Below are positions 1 to 8,105 of a stretch of 12,654 nt of DNA, piece by piece. The notes beneath the pieces were generated by a model. That model searched no databases and was not told where the DNA came from. It was given only the letters and a program-made list of their open reading frames with translations. This stretch comes from Kiritimatiellia bacterium (GTDB taxonomy: Bacteria; Verrucomicrobiota; Kiritimatiellia; RFP12; UBA1067). The position numbers were made by a program, and so were the translations under genes. Numbering within the stretch: the stretch's first letter is position 1; the number at the start of each line of letters is the position of its first letter. The stretch lies in NCBI GenBank assembly GCA_017411125.1, contig JAFPNP010000015.1:1-12654 (forward strand), given 5' to 3'.

Positions 1-1
1 C

Positions 2-3000
2 GAGGGCAGGGACTCCGACGGCGACGGAATCCCGGACGAGGACGAGTCCGCCTACGGCACGGATCCGCGCAATACCGACACCGACGGCGACGGAATGCCC
101 GACGGCTACGAGGTGGAAAACGGGCTCGATCCGCTCATCAATGATTCCGCGCTCTACGGCGAGGGCGACGTGATGGCGTTCACCGCGATCGACGCGACCG
201 TGCTCACCGTCACGAACATGACGTACGGCGGCGCGGTGGCGAAGTACGTGCTGCCGGCCGACGTCCAGGCGATTCCGCGCGTGGGCGACGACGTCGCCGT
301 TTCCGGTTATGCCGACAAGCTTTGCGCTACCTACGTCTATTCCGTCATGGGCGAGACGAACGACGTGGCGACGGCGCTTGTGGGACTTGGCACGAACGTG
401 ACGCTCACCGCGTCCAACGGCGTGTTGCGCATCACCAGGGTCGCGAGGAACCAGCCGGTCGTGCTCGTGCACGCGCAGGTGTACGGCTACTACGGTTTCG
501 ACCCGCTCACTGCCAACAGCACGGCCTACGCGGCGGCCAAGGAGGTGAACACGAAGCCGTTCACCGCGCTGGACAAGTATCTCGTGTTCCGCTACTTCGA
601 AGCGCTCGGCCTTGCCGTCTCCAATACGTGGAGAACGCTGTCGCTTCCCGCAGACACGTTCGATCTGGACGTCGACGGCATTCCCGACGGCTGGGAGCTG
701 TACGTGATGTTCGGCACGAACGGCGTGACGTCGACGCTTGAGGAGGCCAGGATAAGCCCCTACAACTGGGAGGACGCCCGCAGCGAGGCGCCGGCCGGCG
801 GCTTGACGGTTCTCGAAAAGTGGAACGACGGCAATCCTGCGTACGACCCGTGGAAGAAGAACTCCATTTCCGGCGGCGGCACCGCCGGCTGGGGCATCGA
901 CGACGCCGACATGATCGAGTACCGCCTCGACAATTTCTTCGGCGACGAGGACAACGACCAGCTGCCCAACTTCACGGAGTATCTCATCGGCAAGGGCTTC
1001 AAGAGCCTCGCCGGAAAGGATCTGGAGAAGATTTCTTCGACGAACATGAACTCCTATGGCATGGCCGGCAACATGACGGACTACTTCAGGCGGGTGAAGA
1101 ACCTCTACCTCGGCGAGATGTTCACCGACCACGACTTCATGGAGGACTGGTGGGAAGACTTCTTCAAACCCGACATGCTCTCGCGCGGCCTGTACGATCC
1201 GTGGTCCGACCCGGACGACGACGGCTGGAGCAACTACGCCGAGTGCCGCGCCGGCACCGATCCGACGCTCCAGAACACGTCGAGCATAGCGATCGGGAAC
1301 GAGGACGCCGTCATCGTGCGCAACTACCCGGTGCCCACGATCCACGCCAACCTGGTGATGGCGCCCGGCGAAGGAATGCTTACGGGCCAGATCGTTCTGC
1401 AGGCGTATTCCGAGACGAGCAAGGCGTCGGGCCTGCCGGACGCGGTGTGGACCGTGACGGCCGGGAGCGACGTGTCCGGCGCGGCGAGCGCGAGCACGAT
1501 GAAGACCAGATACCTCGGCCTCAACCCGAACAGCGTGTTCGAGCGCACTCTCGATCCCGGATCCATAACGCCCGGAACCGTGTCGATGGACTTCCTCGAC
1601 GCCGACTACATAGCGTACAACGCCTGGGTGCCGGAATACGGCAGGCTGTCGGGCGCCGAATGGCAGGAGGGTTTCGTGTGGGACGACGGCAAGGGCAATC
1701 TCGTCGCCAAGTCCACGTACGTCGTCGACGAATCCTACAACATCGGCACCATCGACTACGTGACGGGCCGCATGGCGGTGGACTTCACGCGTCTGCCCGA
1801 GACGCTGAACATCGTGGAGGACGCGGCTGGCGTGACGAACGGCACGTACACGCTGATCCACCTCGACACCAGCCACGTGCGCGTGACGTGGGACGCGAAG
1901 ACGGCGGGCGGCAACTCGCGCACCACTCTGCACCTCGTCGAAAGCGACGAAGTGGATTCCCAGAACCGCAACAACCTCGGCCACGTGCGCGAGGGCCGCA
2001 ACACGTTCGTGGTGTTCCTCGACGAGAACAACACCGGAAGCTGGGACCCCGGCGAGCCTTACGGCGTCGTGACGGACGTGAACGTGGGCTGGTCCGACGC
2101 GGAGTTCACGCTTGAGCTTTCGAAGACCACGCCGACGATGGCGCGCTTCGAGCTGGCGCACGCGCTCGGCGACTGGGATAGCGGCTACGATTCGGTGAAC
2201 GGCGCCACAGACCGCGGCAACGTGGACATGCCCAACGGATACGGGCCGAACGAGGCCGCGCTCTATCCCGGCTCGAACACCGTTTTCAACGGAAGTTCGC
2301 TCACGCGCGTCCGCATCGTGCGCAACTGGATCAACCGCGCGGCGCGCAGCGCCGGCGGCACGAGAAACTACGGCGGCGTGGTGTTCGACCGCAAGCTCGA
2401 CCTTTCGGTCCACTCCGCCCTCACGGAGGCGGACTTGCTCGCCGACGGGCTGTTCGACCTCGACTGGGGCACGCTGAACATGGCCTACGCCCAGCGGACG
2501 ACGCCGAGCCTGAACATGACGAACGTGACGTACCGCGTCGTGATAGGCGACGGCGACGCCGGCGAGTACGAGGAGCTCGGCAACAACCTGCCTGTCCTGT
2601 TCTCGAACCGCTTCGAGCAGAGGCGCACGGCGACGGTGCCGGATCCGAAGCAGGCGCAGCTGGTGTATCCCGCCCGCCCGACGTTCCGCTGGTCGCACAC
2701 CAACTCCATCGCGAAGGCGTACCCTGCGTTCCGGTTGAGGATATATTCGGACGCCGGCAGGACGTCCATCGTGTACGACTCCGGCGTGCAGCGCTCGCCG
2801 GCGCGCAGCACGGACGGGATGTACGAGTGGACGGCTCCGGTGTACGCCGGCATGGCCACTTCGAACGGCAGGGTGTTCTCGACCACGAACAACTACTGGT
2901 GGGCGGTGTCGATGCTCGACGCGAAGTTCACCGAGTTCGAATACAGCAGGACCGAATTCGCCGCAAGCGAGGTCGCGACGCCGTTCCGTCTCGGCACCGG

Positions 3001-3970
3001 CGGAAGCGTGCAGGACAAGTACGGCACGATCAACGTGAGCGTCAAGTACTTCGGGGCGCTGGCGGAGAGCTTGTCGACGTCGCCAACGGCGCGCGCCAAC
3101 CTCATCCACGTGCAGGCGTTCACGACGCCGGACTTCTCCGGTGCGCCGGTGTCCGAAGCGTATGTGAGCGACAAGGGCAGCGTGTATTCCGACGGCAGCC
3201 GCCAGACGAACGCCGTGCTGCGCGGCGTGGCGCTCGGGACCTACTACGTGCGCGCCTACATCGACACGGACGGAAACGGCGCGAAGTCCGACTGGGAAAG
3301 CTGGGGCTACAACTGCCACGTGGGCGATTCCAAGGCGGCGTACGTCTGGGCGCCGAAGCCCGTCGTCATAAACTACGACGCGCCCGCGTCCGACGCGACG
3401 GTGTTCATCGAGGACGCCGACACCGACAACGACGGCTTCCCGGATTCGTGGGAAATGCACCGCAACAAGAATCTTTCGGGCCAGGGGCCGATTTCCGGCA
3501 ACACGTTCTTCGCGACGGTGAACCCGTACCTGTATTCGTCGCTCGACGCCTACGCGGAAGTCGCCGCGAACCTCGCCATCGACGTGGACAACGTCTACGA
3601 AAGATACGGGCGGCTGCTGCGCTCCGTGGCGCTGACGGCGGCCGCGTCCGACGGCGAATTCGAGACGACTGTCGTGTACATAAAGAACTTCTCGCTCGAA
3701 GAGGGCCTGGAGCTCGGGGTGAAAAACGACATCGGCACGACCGGCGCCCTGAGCGACTTCATCGTGTTCGCGAAGGAAGTCTACGTGGATGTGGTGCTGA
3801 TGTACTCGGCCACGCCGGACTTCGCCGACGCCAGGGAGACGACGGTCGACACGATCGAGATCAAGGCGAACGGCGAGAAGTCCGCGACGATCGACAAGTC
3901 GAAGATCGACGAGGCGCGCGCCGGAATGCCGGCGGCGGGATTCTTCAAGGTTTCGATAAGGAAAAGGTAA
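2..3970 (+). CDS. Giant TSP3-repeat protein, 5' end missing
   Basis: The frame is open from the left edge, so the start and any signal peptide lie outside; about 1322 residues are visible. The fragment opens with two thrombospondin-type-3-like calcium motifs (DSDGDGIPDEDE and DTDGDGMPDGYE, residues 4 to about 44). Related aspartate-rich loops follow at about nt 662-697 (LDVDGIPDGWE), 944-1000 (DEDNDQLPNFTEY), 1202-1264 (DPDDDGWSNYAE), 3257-3301 (DTDGNGAKSDWE) and 3410-3480 (DADTDNDGFPDSWE). Between them are long stretches rich in Thr, Ser, Asn and Val that look like beta-sandwich modules; around nt 2690-2990 one resembles a fibronectin-III-type domain. Such motifs bind calcium and stiffen extracellular proteins in known families, so secretion or surface display is inferred. 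The C-terminus ends in SIRKR without a membrane helix or a sorting signal that I recognise. No enzyme domain was recognised and the specific function is unknown. The reading frame and partial status are certain. Confidence 0.88.
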   Translation, partial: EGRDSDGDGIPDEDESAYGTDPRNTDTDGDGMPDGYEVENGLDPLINDSALYGEGDVMAFTAIDATVLTVTNMTYGGAVAKYVLPADVQAIPRVGDDVAVSGYADKLCATYVYSVMGETNDVATALVGLGTNVTLTASNGVLRITRVARNQPVVLVHAQVYGYYGFDPLTANSTAYAAAKEVNTKPFTALDKYLVFRYFEALGLAVSNTWRTLSLPADTFDLDVDGIPDGWELYVMFGTNGVTSTLEEARISPYNWEDARSEAPAGGLTVLEKWNDGNPAYDPWKKNSISGGGTAGWGIDDADMIEYRLDNFFGDEDNDQLPNFTEYLIGKGFKSLAGKDLEKISSTNMNSYGMAGNMTDYFRRVKNLYLGEMFTDHDFMEDWWEDFFKPDMLSRGLYDPWSDPDDDGWSNYAECRAGTDPTLQNTSSIAIGNEDAVIVRNYPVPTIHANLVMAPGEGMLTGQIVLQAYSETSKASGLPDAVWTVTAGSDVSGAASASTMKTRYLGLNPNSVFERTLDPGSITPGTVSMDFLDADYIAYNAWVPEYGRLSGAEWQEGFVWDDGKGNLVAKSTYVVDESYNIGTIDYVTGRMAVDFTRLPETLNIVEDAAGVTNGTYTLIHLDTSHVRVTWDAKTAGGNSRTTLHLVESDEVDSQNRNNLGHVREGRNTFVVFLDENNTGSWDPGEPYGVVTDVNVGWSDAEFTLELSKTTPTMARFELAHALGDWDSGYDSVNGATDRGNVDMPNGYGPNEAALYPGSNTVFNGSSLTRVRIVRNWINRAARSAGGTRNYGGVVFDRKLDLSVHSALTEADLLADGLFDLDWGTLNMAYAQRTTPSLNMTNVTYRVVIGDGDAGEYEELGNNLPVLFSNRFEQRRTATVPDPKQAQLVYPARPTFRWSHTNSIAKAYPAFRLRIYSDAGRTSIVYDSGVQRSPARSTDGMYEWTAPVYAGMATSNGRVFSTTNNYWWAVSMLDAKFTEFEYSRTEFAASEVATPFRLGTGGSVQDKYGTINVSVKYFGALAESLSTSPTARANLIHVQAFTTPDFSGAPVSEAYVSDKGSVYSDGSRQTNAVLRGVALGTYYVRAYIDTDGNGAKSDWESWGYNCHVGDSKAAYVWAPKPVVINYDAPASDATVFIEDADTDNDGFPDSWEMHRNKNLSGQGPISGNTFFATVNPYLYSSLDAYAEVAANLAIDVDNVYERYGRLLRSVALTAAASDGEFETTVVYIKNFSLEEGLELGVKNDIGTTGALSDFIVFAKEVYVDVVLMYSATPDFADARETTVDTIEIKANGEKSATIDKSKIDEARAGMPAAGFFKVSIRKR

Positions 3971-3971
3971 C

Positions 3972-4006
3972 AAGGGAGGGGCCGGCCTCCGGGCCGGCCG
4001 CTTGAA
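3972..4006 (+). promoter_or_regulatory. Hairpin between SD core and ackA start codon
   Basis: A Shine-Dalgarno core GGAGG lies at 3975-3979, which is 27 nt before the ackA ATG and too far for normal use. The 20 nt directly after it form a perfect 8-bp GC stem (GGCCGGCC at 3980-3987 and 3992-3999) closed by TCCG, a UNCG-type tetraloop with the favourable C-G closing pair. If folded, the hairpin leaves only 7 nt (4000-4006) between the SD and the ATG, which is ideal. No other SD-like sequence is near the start. A role as terminator of the upstream gene is possible, but no T-tract follows. The structure is read directly; the structured-spacer role is inference. Confidence 0.55.
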
Positions 4007-5224
4007 ATGGCAAAGAAGATAAAGAAGGTATTGGTCGTAAACTGCGGCTCTTCGTCGCTCAAGTTCCAGCTTTTCGATATGGACGGCGAGAAGATGCTCT
4101 GCAAGGGCCTCGTCGAGCGCATCGGCATAGCGGGTTCGCGTCTCGTCTACACGAAGACCGGCTGCGACAAGGTTGTGCGCGAGGTGGCGATGAAAGACCA
4201 CGTGGAGGCGATCGCGCAGGTGACGGCCGTACTGTGCGACCGCGATGTTGGCGTGGTGGTGTCCCTTTCGGAGATCGACGCGATCGGGCACCGCGTGGTG
4301 CACGGCGCGGCGACGTTCGCGGAGCCGGCGCGGATAACGGCGGCGGCCAAGAAGGCGATAGCGAAGTGTTCGCTGCTCGCGCCGCTGCACAACCCGGCGA
4401 ACCTCCAGGGAATCGAAGCGTGCGAGAAGGCGGCGAAGGGCGTGCCCAACGTCGCGGTGTTCGACACCGCTTTCCACCAGACCATGCCCGGCTGCGCCTA
4501 CACCTACGCCATCCCGCGCAAGGTCGCCCGCAAGTACGGCATCCGCAAGTACGGTTTCCACGGCACGTCGCACAAGTACATCACCCAGGCGGCGGCGGCC
4601 TGGCTGAAGAAGCCGCTATCGAAGGTGAATCTCGTCACCTGCCATCTCGGCAACGGTTCGTCGATCGCCGCCGTCAAAAACGGGCAGTGCATGGATACCA
4701 CGATGGGCCTCACGCCGCTCGACGGTCTCGTGATGGGCACGCGCTCCGGCACGGTGGACCCAGGCGTCATCTTCTTCCTCGGCCGCCAGGGCTGTACCCT
4801 GGAGCAGCTCGACAAGATGTTGAACAAGGAAAGCGGCTTCCAGGGTCTCGCAGGCGTCCAGGGCGGCGACTCCCGCGACGTCGTCGCGAAGGCGGAAAAG
4901 GGGGATATCGACGCCATCGAGGCGCTCGAGGCGTTCGGGCACCGCGCCGCGCTGTATATCGGCGGCTACAACACGCTCGTGGGCGGTGCGGACGCCATCG
5001 TGATGGCGGGCGGCATCGGCGAGAACGCGGCGGAGCTGCGCGAGCAGATCGTGAAGCGCCTCGGAGCCCTCGGCGTGAAATTGGACAAGAAAGCCAATCT
5101 GAAAGTGCGCTTCGGCGCGTCGGGTGTCATCTCCACGAAGGACTCGAAGATTCCCGTGGTCGTTATTCCGACCAACGAGGAGTTGATGATCGCGCGCGAG
5201 ACGGTGGCCGTCCTCAAGGGGTGA
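4007..5224 (+). CDS. ackA: Acetate kinase
   Basis: Catalyses acetyl phosphate + ADP to acetate + ATP (reversible) in the cytoplasm, the substrate-level phosphorylation step of mixed-acid or acetate fermentation. The 405 residues match the usual family length. Family signatures are present: the N-terminal VVNCGSSSLKFQLF, GHRVVHG with Arg96, FDTAFHQTMP with Asp153, GFHGTSH with His185, the phosphate loop CHLGNGSS, GTRSGTVDPG with Arg246, GGIGENAAELRE and the C-terminal NEELMIARE. Arg96, Asp153, His185 and Arg246 sit exactly five positions after the catalytic Arg91, Asp148, His180 and Arg241 of the Methanosarcina enzyme, because of a short MAKKIKK-type leader. ATG at 4007 is chosen because an internal TTG at 4031 would remove the first beta strand. 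pta follows after 22 nt, the normal partner arrangement. Translation may depend on the hairpin spacer upstream. Confidence 0.98.
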   Translation: MAKKIKKVLVVNCGSSSLKFQLFDMDGEKMLCKGLVERIGIAGSRLVYTKTGCDKVVREVAMKDHVEAIAQVTAVLCDRDVGVVVSLSEIDAIGHRVVHGAATFAEPARITAAAKKAIAKCSLLAPLHNPANLQGIEACEKAAKGVPNVAVFDTAFHQTMPGCAYTYAIPRKVARKYGIRKYGFHGTSHKYITQAAAAWLKKPLSKVNLVTCHLGNGSSIAAVKNGQCMDTTMGLTPLDGLVMGTRSGTVDPGVIFFLGRQGCTLEQLDKMLNKESGFQGLAGVQGGDSRDVVAKAEKGDIDAIEALEAFGHRAALYIGGYNTLVGGADAIVMAGGIGENAAELREQIVKRLGALGVKLDKKANLKVRFGASGVISTKDSKIPVVVIPTNEELMIARETVAVLKG

Positions 5225-5246
5225 ACAATTTAGAGAGAGTGAAGAA

Positions 5247-6296
5247 ATGAAAGCGATTGACAAGATCATTGAAAGGGCCTCGGCGCTGAACGGAACGGTT
5301 GTTCTGCCCGAAGGCATGGACGCGCGCGTGATCACGGCGGCCTGCAGCTGCGTGGACCGCAAGATATGCACCCCGGTCGTGCTGGGTACGCCGGAGGAGA
5401 TTTCCGCCGCCGAGGCGGCGGCCAGTCTCAGCCTCGCCGAGCGCGGAATCAAGGTCATCGACTACACGCAGGGCGACGCCGAGCTGGAGCAGGCGTACCT
5501 TGAGGCGTGGAACGCGAAGGAGTCCAGAAAGCCGCCGGAGAAGCAGAAGATCATCGACCTCGCGACGGCGCAGAAGACGCTTCGCACGAAGCGCATCTAT
5601 TTCGGCGGCATGATGGTCAGGCTCGGCCGCGTGGACGGTCTCGTGGCGGGTTCGATCGCCTCCACCGGCGACATGCTGCGCGCGGCGTTCCACACGCTCG
5701 GCACGCAGAAGGGCGTGAAGACGGCGTCGAGCTGCTTCATCATGGATTTGAAGTCGCCTACGCCTTCGGGCGACGGCGTGCTCGCGTTCGGCGACTGCGC
5801 CGTGATACCCAACCCCACGGCGGAGCAGCTCGTAGACATCGGTCTCTCGTCCGCCCAGACGTACCGCGACCTCACCGGCAACGAGCCGCGCGTCGCGTTC
5901 CTGAGTTTCTCCACTAAGGGAAGCGCCGCGGGCGAACTCGTGGAGAAAGTGCAGAAGGCCGTGGAGCTTGCGAAGCCCGTTTTCGCGGAGAAGGGAATCG
6001 CCATGGACGGCGAGCTGCAGTTCGACGCGGCGATCGTCCCGGAGGTGGGCGCGCTCAAGAACAAGGGCGGCGTCATCCAGGGCAACGCGAACGTTTTCGT
6101 GTTCCCGGATCTCCAGGCCGGCAACATCGGCTACAAGATCGCGCAGAGGCTCGGAGGCGCCACGGCGATCGGGCCGAACCTGCAGGGCCTTGCGAAGGCC
6201 ATGAACGACCTTTCGCGCGGATGCAGCGCGGAGGACATCGTGGGCACGGTCTGCGTGACGCTTCTGCAGGCCCAGGCCAAGAAAGGGATTGGCTGA
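5247..6296 (+). CDS. pta: Phosphate acetyltransferase, short form
   Basis: Interconverts acetyl-CoA + phosphate and acetyl phosphate + CoA, feeding the acetate kinase encoded just upstream. At 349 residues it is the compact single-domain (PTA_PTB family) type, without the N-terminal regulatory half of the roughly 700-residue E. coli enzyme. Typical motifs are seen: VVLPEGMDARVITAA near the N-terminus, GDCAVIPNPTAEQL (from residue 182), SFSTKGSA (from 220), DGELQFDAAI, NVFVFPDLQAGNIGYKIAQR (around 282-301) and GPNLQGLAKAMNDLSRG near the end. Together these separate it from phosphate butyryltransferase. The start at ATG 5247 has only a weak purine-rich AGAGAGAG upstream, so translation may be partly coupled to ackA. 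Its last codons abut the kdsD start region, suggesting one transcript ackA-pta-kdsD. Confidence 0.96.
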   Translation: MKAIDKIIERASALNGTVVLPEGMDARVITAACSCVDRKICTPVVLGTPEEISAAEAAASLSLAERGIKVIDYTQGDAELEQAYLEAWNAKESRKPPEKQKIIDLATAQKTLRTKRIYFGGMMVRLGRVDGLVAGSIASTGDMLRAAFHTLGTQKGVKTASSCFIMDLKSPTPSGDGVLAFGDCAVIPNPTAEQLVDIGLSSAQTYRDLTGNEPRVAFLSFSTKGSAAGELVEKVQKAVELAKPVFAEKGIAMDGELQFDAAIVPEVGALKNKGGVIQGNANVFVFPDLQAGNIGYKIAQRLGGATAIGPNLQGLAKAMNDLSRGCSAEDIVGTVCVTLLQAQAKKGIG

Positions 6297-6318
6297 TCCG
6301 GAAAATCCGGAAAGCGCA

Positions 6319-7299
6319 ATGACCGCCGACAGACAGATTGCACGGGCGCGGGAGGTCTTCGACATAGAGATCGAGGGCCTCCGGCGCACGCGGGCCTCGC
6401 TGGGGGAGTCGTTCACGGCGACGATTTCCCTGATGCAGGAGGCTCTTGCGCGCGGCGGCAAGGCGGTGGTGACCGGCGTCGGCAAGAACCTGCACGTGGC
6501 GGAGAAGATGAGCGCCATCTTCGCTTCGACAGGTGTCAATTCGATCGTGCTCAATCCCGTGCAGGCGATGCACGGCGACCTTGGCATGACCGGGCCGGAA
6601 GACGTGCTGCTCGCCCTTTCCTTCAGCGGGGAGAGCGAGGAGGTGGTGCGCCTCATTCCGGCGGTGCGGCGGCACGGGCTCAAGGTGGTCGCGCTCGTTG
6701 GCAATCCGTCTTCGACGCTCGCGAAGATGGCCGACGTGGTGCTGGAGATTCCATGCGGGCGCGAGGCGTGTCCGTTCGGCATGGCCCCGACGAACTCCAC
6801 CACGGCGACGATGGCGATGGGCGACGCGCTTGCGATGGTGATGATAGACGTGCAGTCGTTCGACAGGGAGCGCTACGCTCTCAACCATCCGGCGGGCGCG
6901 ATCGGGCGGGCGCTGGTGCTCAAGGTTTCGGACGTCATGCGCACCGGCGAGCGCTGCGCGACGGTGCGGCCGCAGACCGCGGTGCTCGACGCGCTTCTTG
7001 CGATGACTAAGGCGCAGGGCGGTTCGGCTGTGGTGGTCAACGCCGACGGGACGCTTGCGGGCATATTCACCGACGGCGACTTCCGCCGGCACGTGGCGGA
7101 GGGGCGCGACGTTCTGGCGGCGCCGGTGGAGTCTGTCATGACGGCGCATCCGCTGTCCATACGGAGCGATGCGTACGCGGCGGAGCTGCTGAAGGTGTTT
7201 TCGATCCGCAGCGTCGACGACCTGCCGGTTTGCGACGCCGGCGGCCGGGTGGTCGGAATCGTCGACATTCAGGATTTGCCGAAGATGAAGGTTTTGTGA
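6319..7299 (+). CDS. kdsD: Arabinose-5-phosphate isomerase (KdsD/KpsF family)
   Basis: Converts D-ribulose 5-phosphate to D-arabinose 5-phosphate, the first committed step toward Kdo of lipopolysaccharide or capsule. The 326 residues contain an N-terminal SIS sugar-isomerase domain (about 30-190) and two CBS domains (about 200-326), the standard full-length layout. The residues implicated in catalysis in E. coli KdsD have counterparts: Lys56 in GVGKN, Glu105 in SGESEE, Glu149 in GREACPFG and His190 in NHPAGAIGR. HGDLGM, APTNSTTATMAMGDALAM and GIFTDGDFRRHV are also family signatures. I chose ATG 6319, preceded by GGAAAG, because the protein then begins like its homologues. A longer reading from TTG 6289, overlapping the pta stop by 8 nt, would add ten residues but has poor SD spacing. 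Its presence supports a Gram-negative envelope. The link to acetate metabolism is probably only shared transcription. Confidence 0.95.
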   Translation: MTADRQIARAREVFDIEIEGLRRTRASLGESFTATISLMQEALARGGKAVVTGVGKNLHVAEKMSAIFASTGVNSIVLNPVQAMHGDLGMTGPEDVLLALSFSGESEEVVRLIPAVRRHGLKVVALVGNPSSTLAKMADVVLEIPCGREACPFGMAPTNSTTATMAMGDALAMVMIDVQSFDRERYALNHPAGAIGRALVLKVSDVMRTGERCATVRPQTAVLDALLAMTKAQGGSAVVVNADGTLAGIFTDGDFRRHVAEGRDVLAAPVESVMTAHPLSIRSDAYAAELLKVFSIRSVDDLPVCDAGGRVVGIVDIQDLPKMKVL

Positions 7300-7305
7300 T
7301 ACAAT
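7276..7305 (+). promoter_or_regulatory. Candidate sigma70-type promoter for the pilus-like operon
   Basis: TTGCCG (7276-7281) and TACAAT (7300-7305) are separated by 18 bp, matching 4/6 and 5/6 of the housekeeping consensus. The -10 begins one base after the kdsD stop codon, and the -35 lies inside the end of kdsD. Initiation near 7312 would give a leader of about 20 nt carrying a clear AAGGAG at 7321-7326, 7 nt before the ATG of the next gene. This is a sequence match only; read-through from kdsD cannot be excluded. Confidence 0.42.
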
Positions 7306-7333
7306 CTACACGTCCAACAAAAGGAGAGAAAAG

Positions 7334-8086
7334 ATGAAGTTCAAGTATGTTGTCTGCTGTTCGCTCGCATGCGCGCTCGCCGCCGCGGTTTCGGCGCAGT
7401 CGTCGCGGCGCGGTTCGCGCGGCGCAAGGGCCGAGCAGACCGAGGCGGAGGCCGCCCAGGCCAAGATGGACGATATGGTCAGGATAAGCGTGATGCCGGT
7501 CATCGGGGCGCAGTCGTACATAATGGCGCCGTCGCTCCAGGTGCAGGGAGGGCTTCAGCCGATCACGAAGAGCCGCCGCGTCTGGGGAGTGTTCGAGCTG
7601 ACGTACCGCACGCAGCAGATGTGGACCGAGGATCTCACCGTCAACTGGTACATCCTCGCCGACACGTCGAAATCCCGCTTCAAGGACAAGTCGAAGGCGG
7701 CGAAGCCGCTGCCGCCCTATGTGTACTATACGCTGTCTACGCGCTATACGAACATATACAAGGGCGACCACCGTTCGTGCGCTTGCCTCCCGCCGTCGTT
7801 CCTGGAGCGCTACGGCGATCCCGTGGTGATTTCGTGCGAGATCGTCAACTCGTCCGGCAAGCTGCTTGATGGCGAAAACGTGGTGAACGGTTTCCCGTGG
7901 GTGCAGGCCGGCAAAATCAAAGAGAGCAACAAGGCGGAGATGGAATGGTGGAACGTCGACACCATCATAAACGCCAAGAGCAAGAAGACGGGCGCGGCGA
8001 TGATAGAGCTGCGCCAGGGTCTGGTGGACCGGTCCAAGACGCCGTTCTACCTCGTGAACAGCAACGACTACGAGACAGTCCAGTAA
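7334..8086 (+). CDS. Exported protein at the Amuc_1102 position of a pilus-like cluster
   Basis: The 250-residue product has a clear Sec signal peptide: basic MKFK, a hydrophobic stretch, then AVSA with predicted cleavage after Ala21. A short basic, low-complexity linker rich in Ser, Arg, Ala and Glu (22-45) follows. The remainder (about 48-250) is rich in beta-forming and aromatic residues (VWGVFELTYRT, LTVNWYILAD, PPYVYYTLSTRY), consistent with a beta-sandwich. After cleavage three cysteines remain (149, 151 and 168), so one disulfide and one free thiol, or metal binding, are possible. An export signal rather than a prepilin peptidase site argues against a pilin. Its place immediately before the PilM-like gene corresponds to Amuc_1102 in the Akkermansia locus, whose product is reported as immunoglobulin-like. 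That equivalence rests mainly on gene order and should be tested by profile search. The SD AAGGAG at 7321-7326 fixes the start. Confidence 0.82.
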   Translation: MKFKYVVCCSLACALAAAVSAQSSRRGSRGARAEQTEAEAAQAKMDDMVRISVMPVIGAQSYIMAPSLQVQGGLQPITKSRRVWGVFELTYRTQQMWTEDLTVNWYILADTSKSRFKDKSKAAKPLPPYVYYTLSTRYTNIYKGDHRSCACLPPSFLERYGDPVVISCEIVNSSGKLLDGENVVNGFPWVQAGKIKESNKAEMEWWNVDTIINAKSKKTGAAMIELRQGLVDRSKTPFYLVNSNDYETVQ

Positions 8087-8105
8087 GAGCCAGCAAGGAA
8101 GCAAA

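Noticed and set aside
3980..3999. GC hairpin as a classical intrinsic terminator for the giant protein gene
   Set aside because: No T-tract follows the stem, and it ends only 7 nt before the ackA start codon; termination cannot be excluded but the sequence does not show it.
5214..6803. 529-codon open frame on the minus strand across pta and kdsD
   Set aside because: It lies opposite two certain enzyme genes, has no recognisable domain and is rich in Arg, His and Ala, the usual antisense shadow of high-GC coding DNA.
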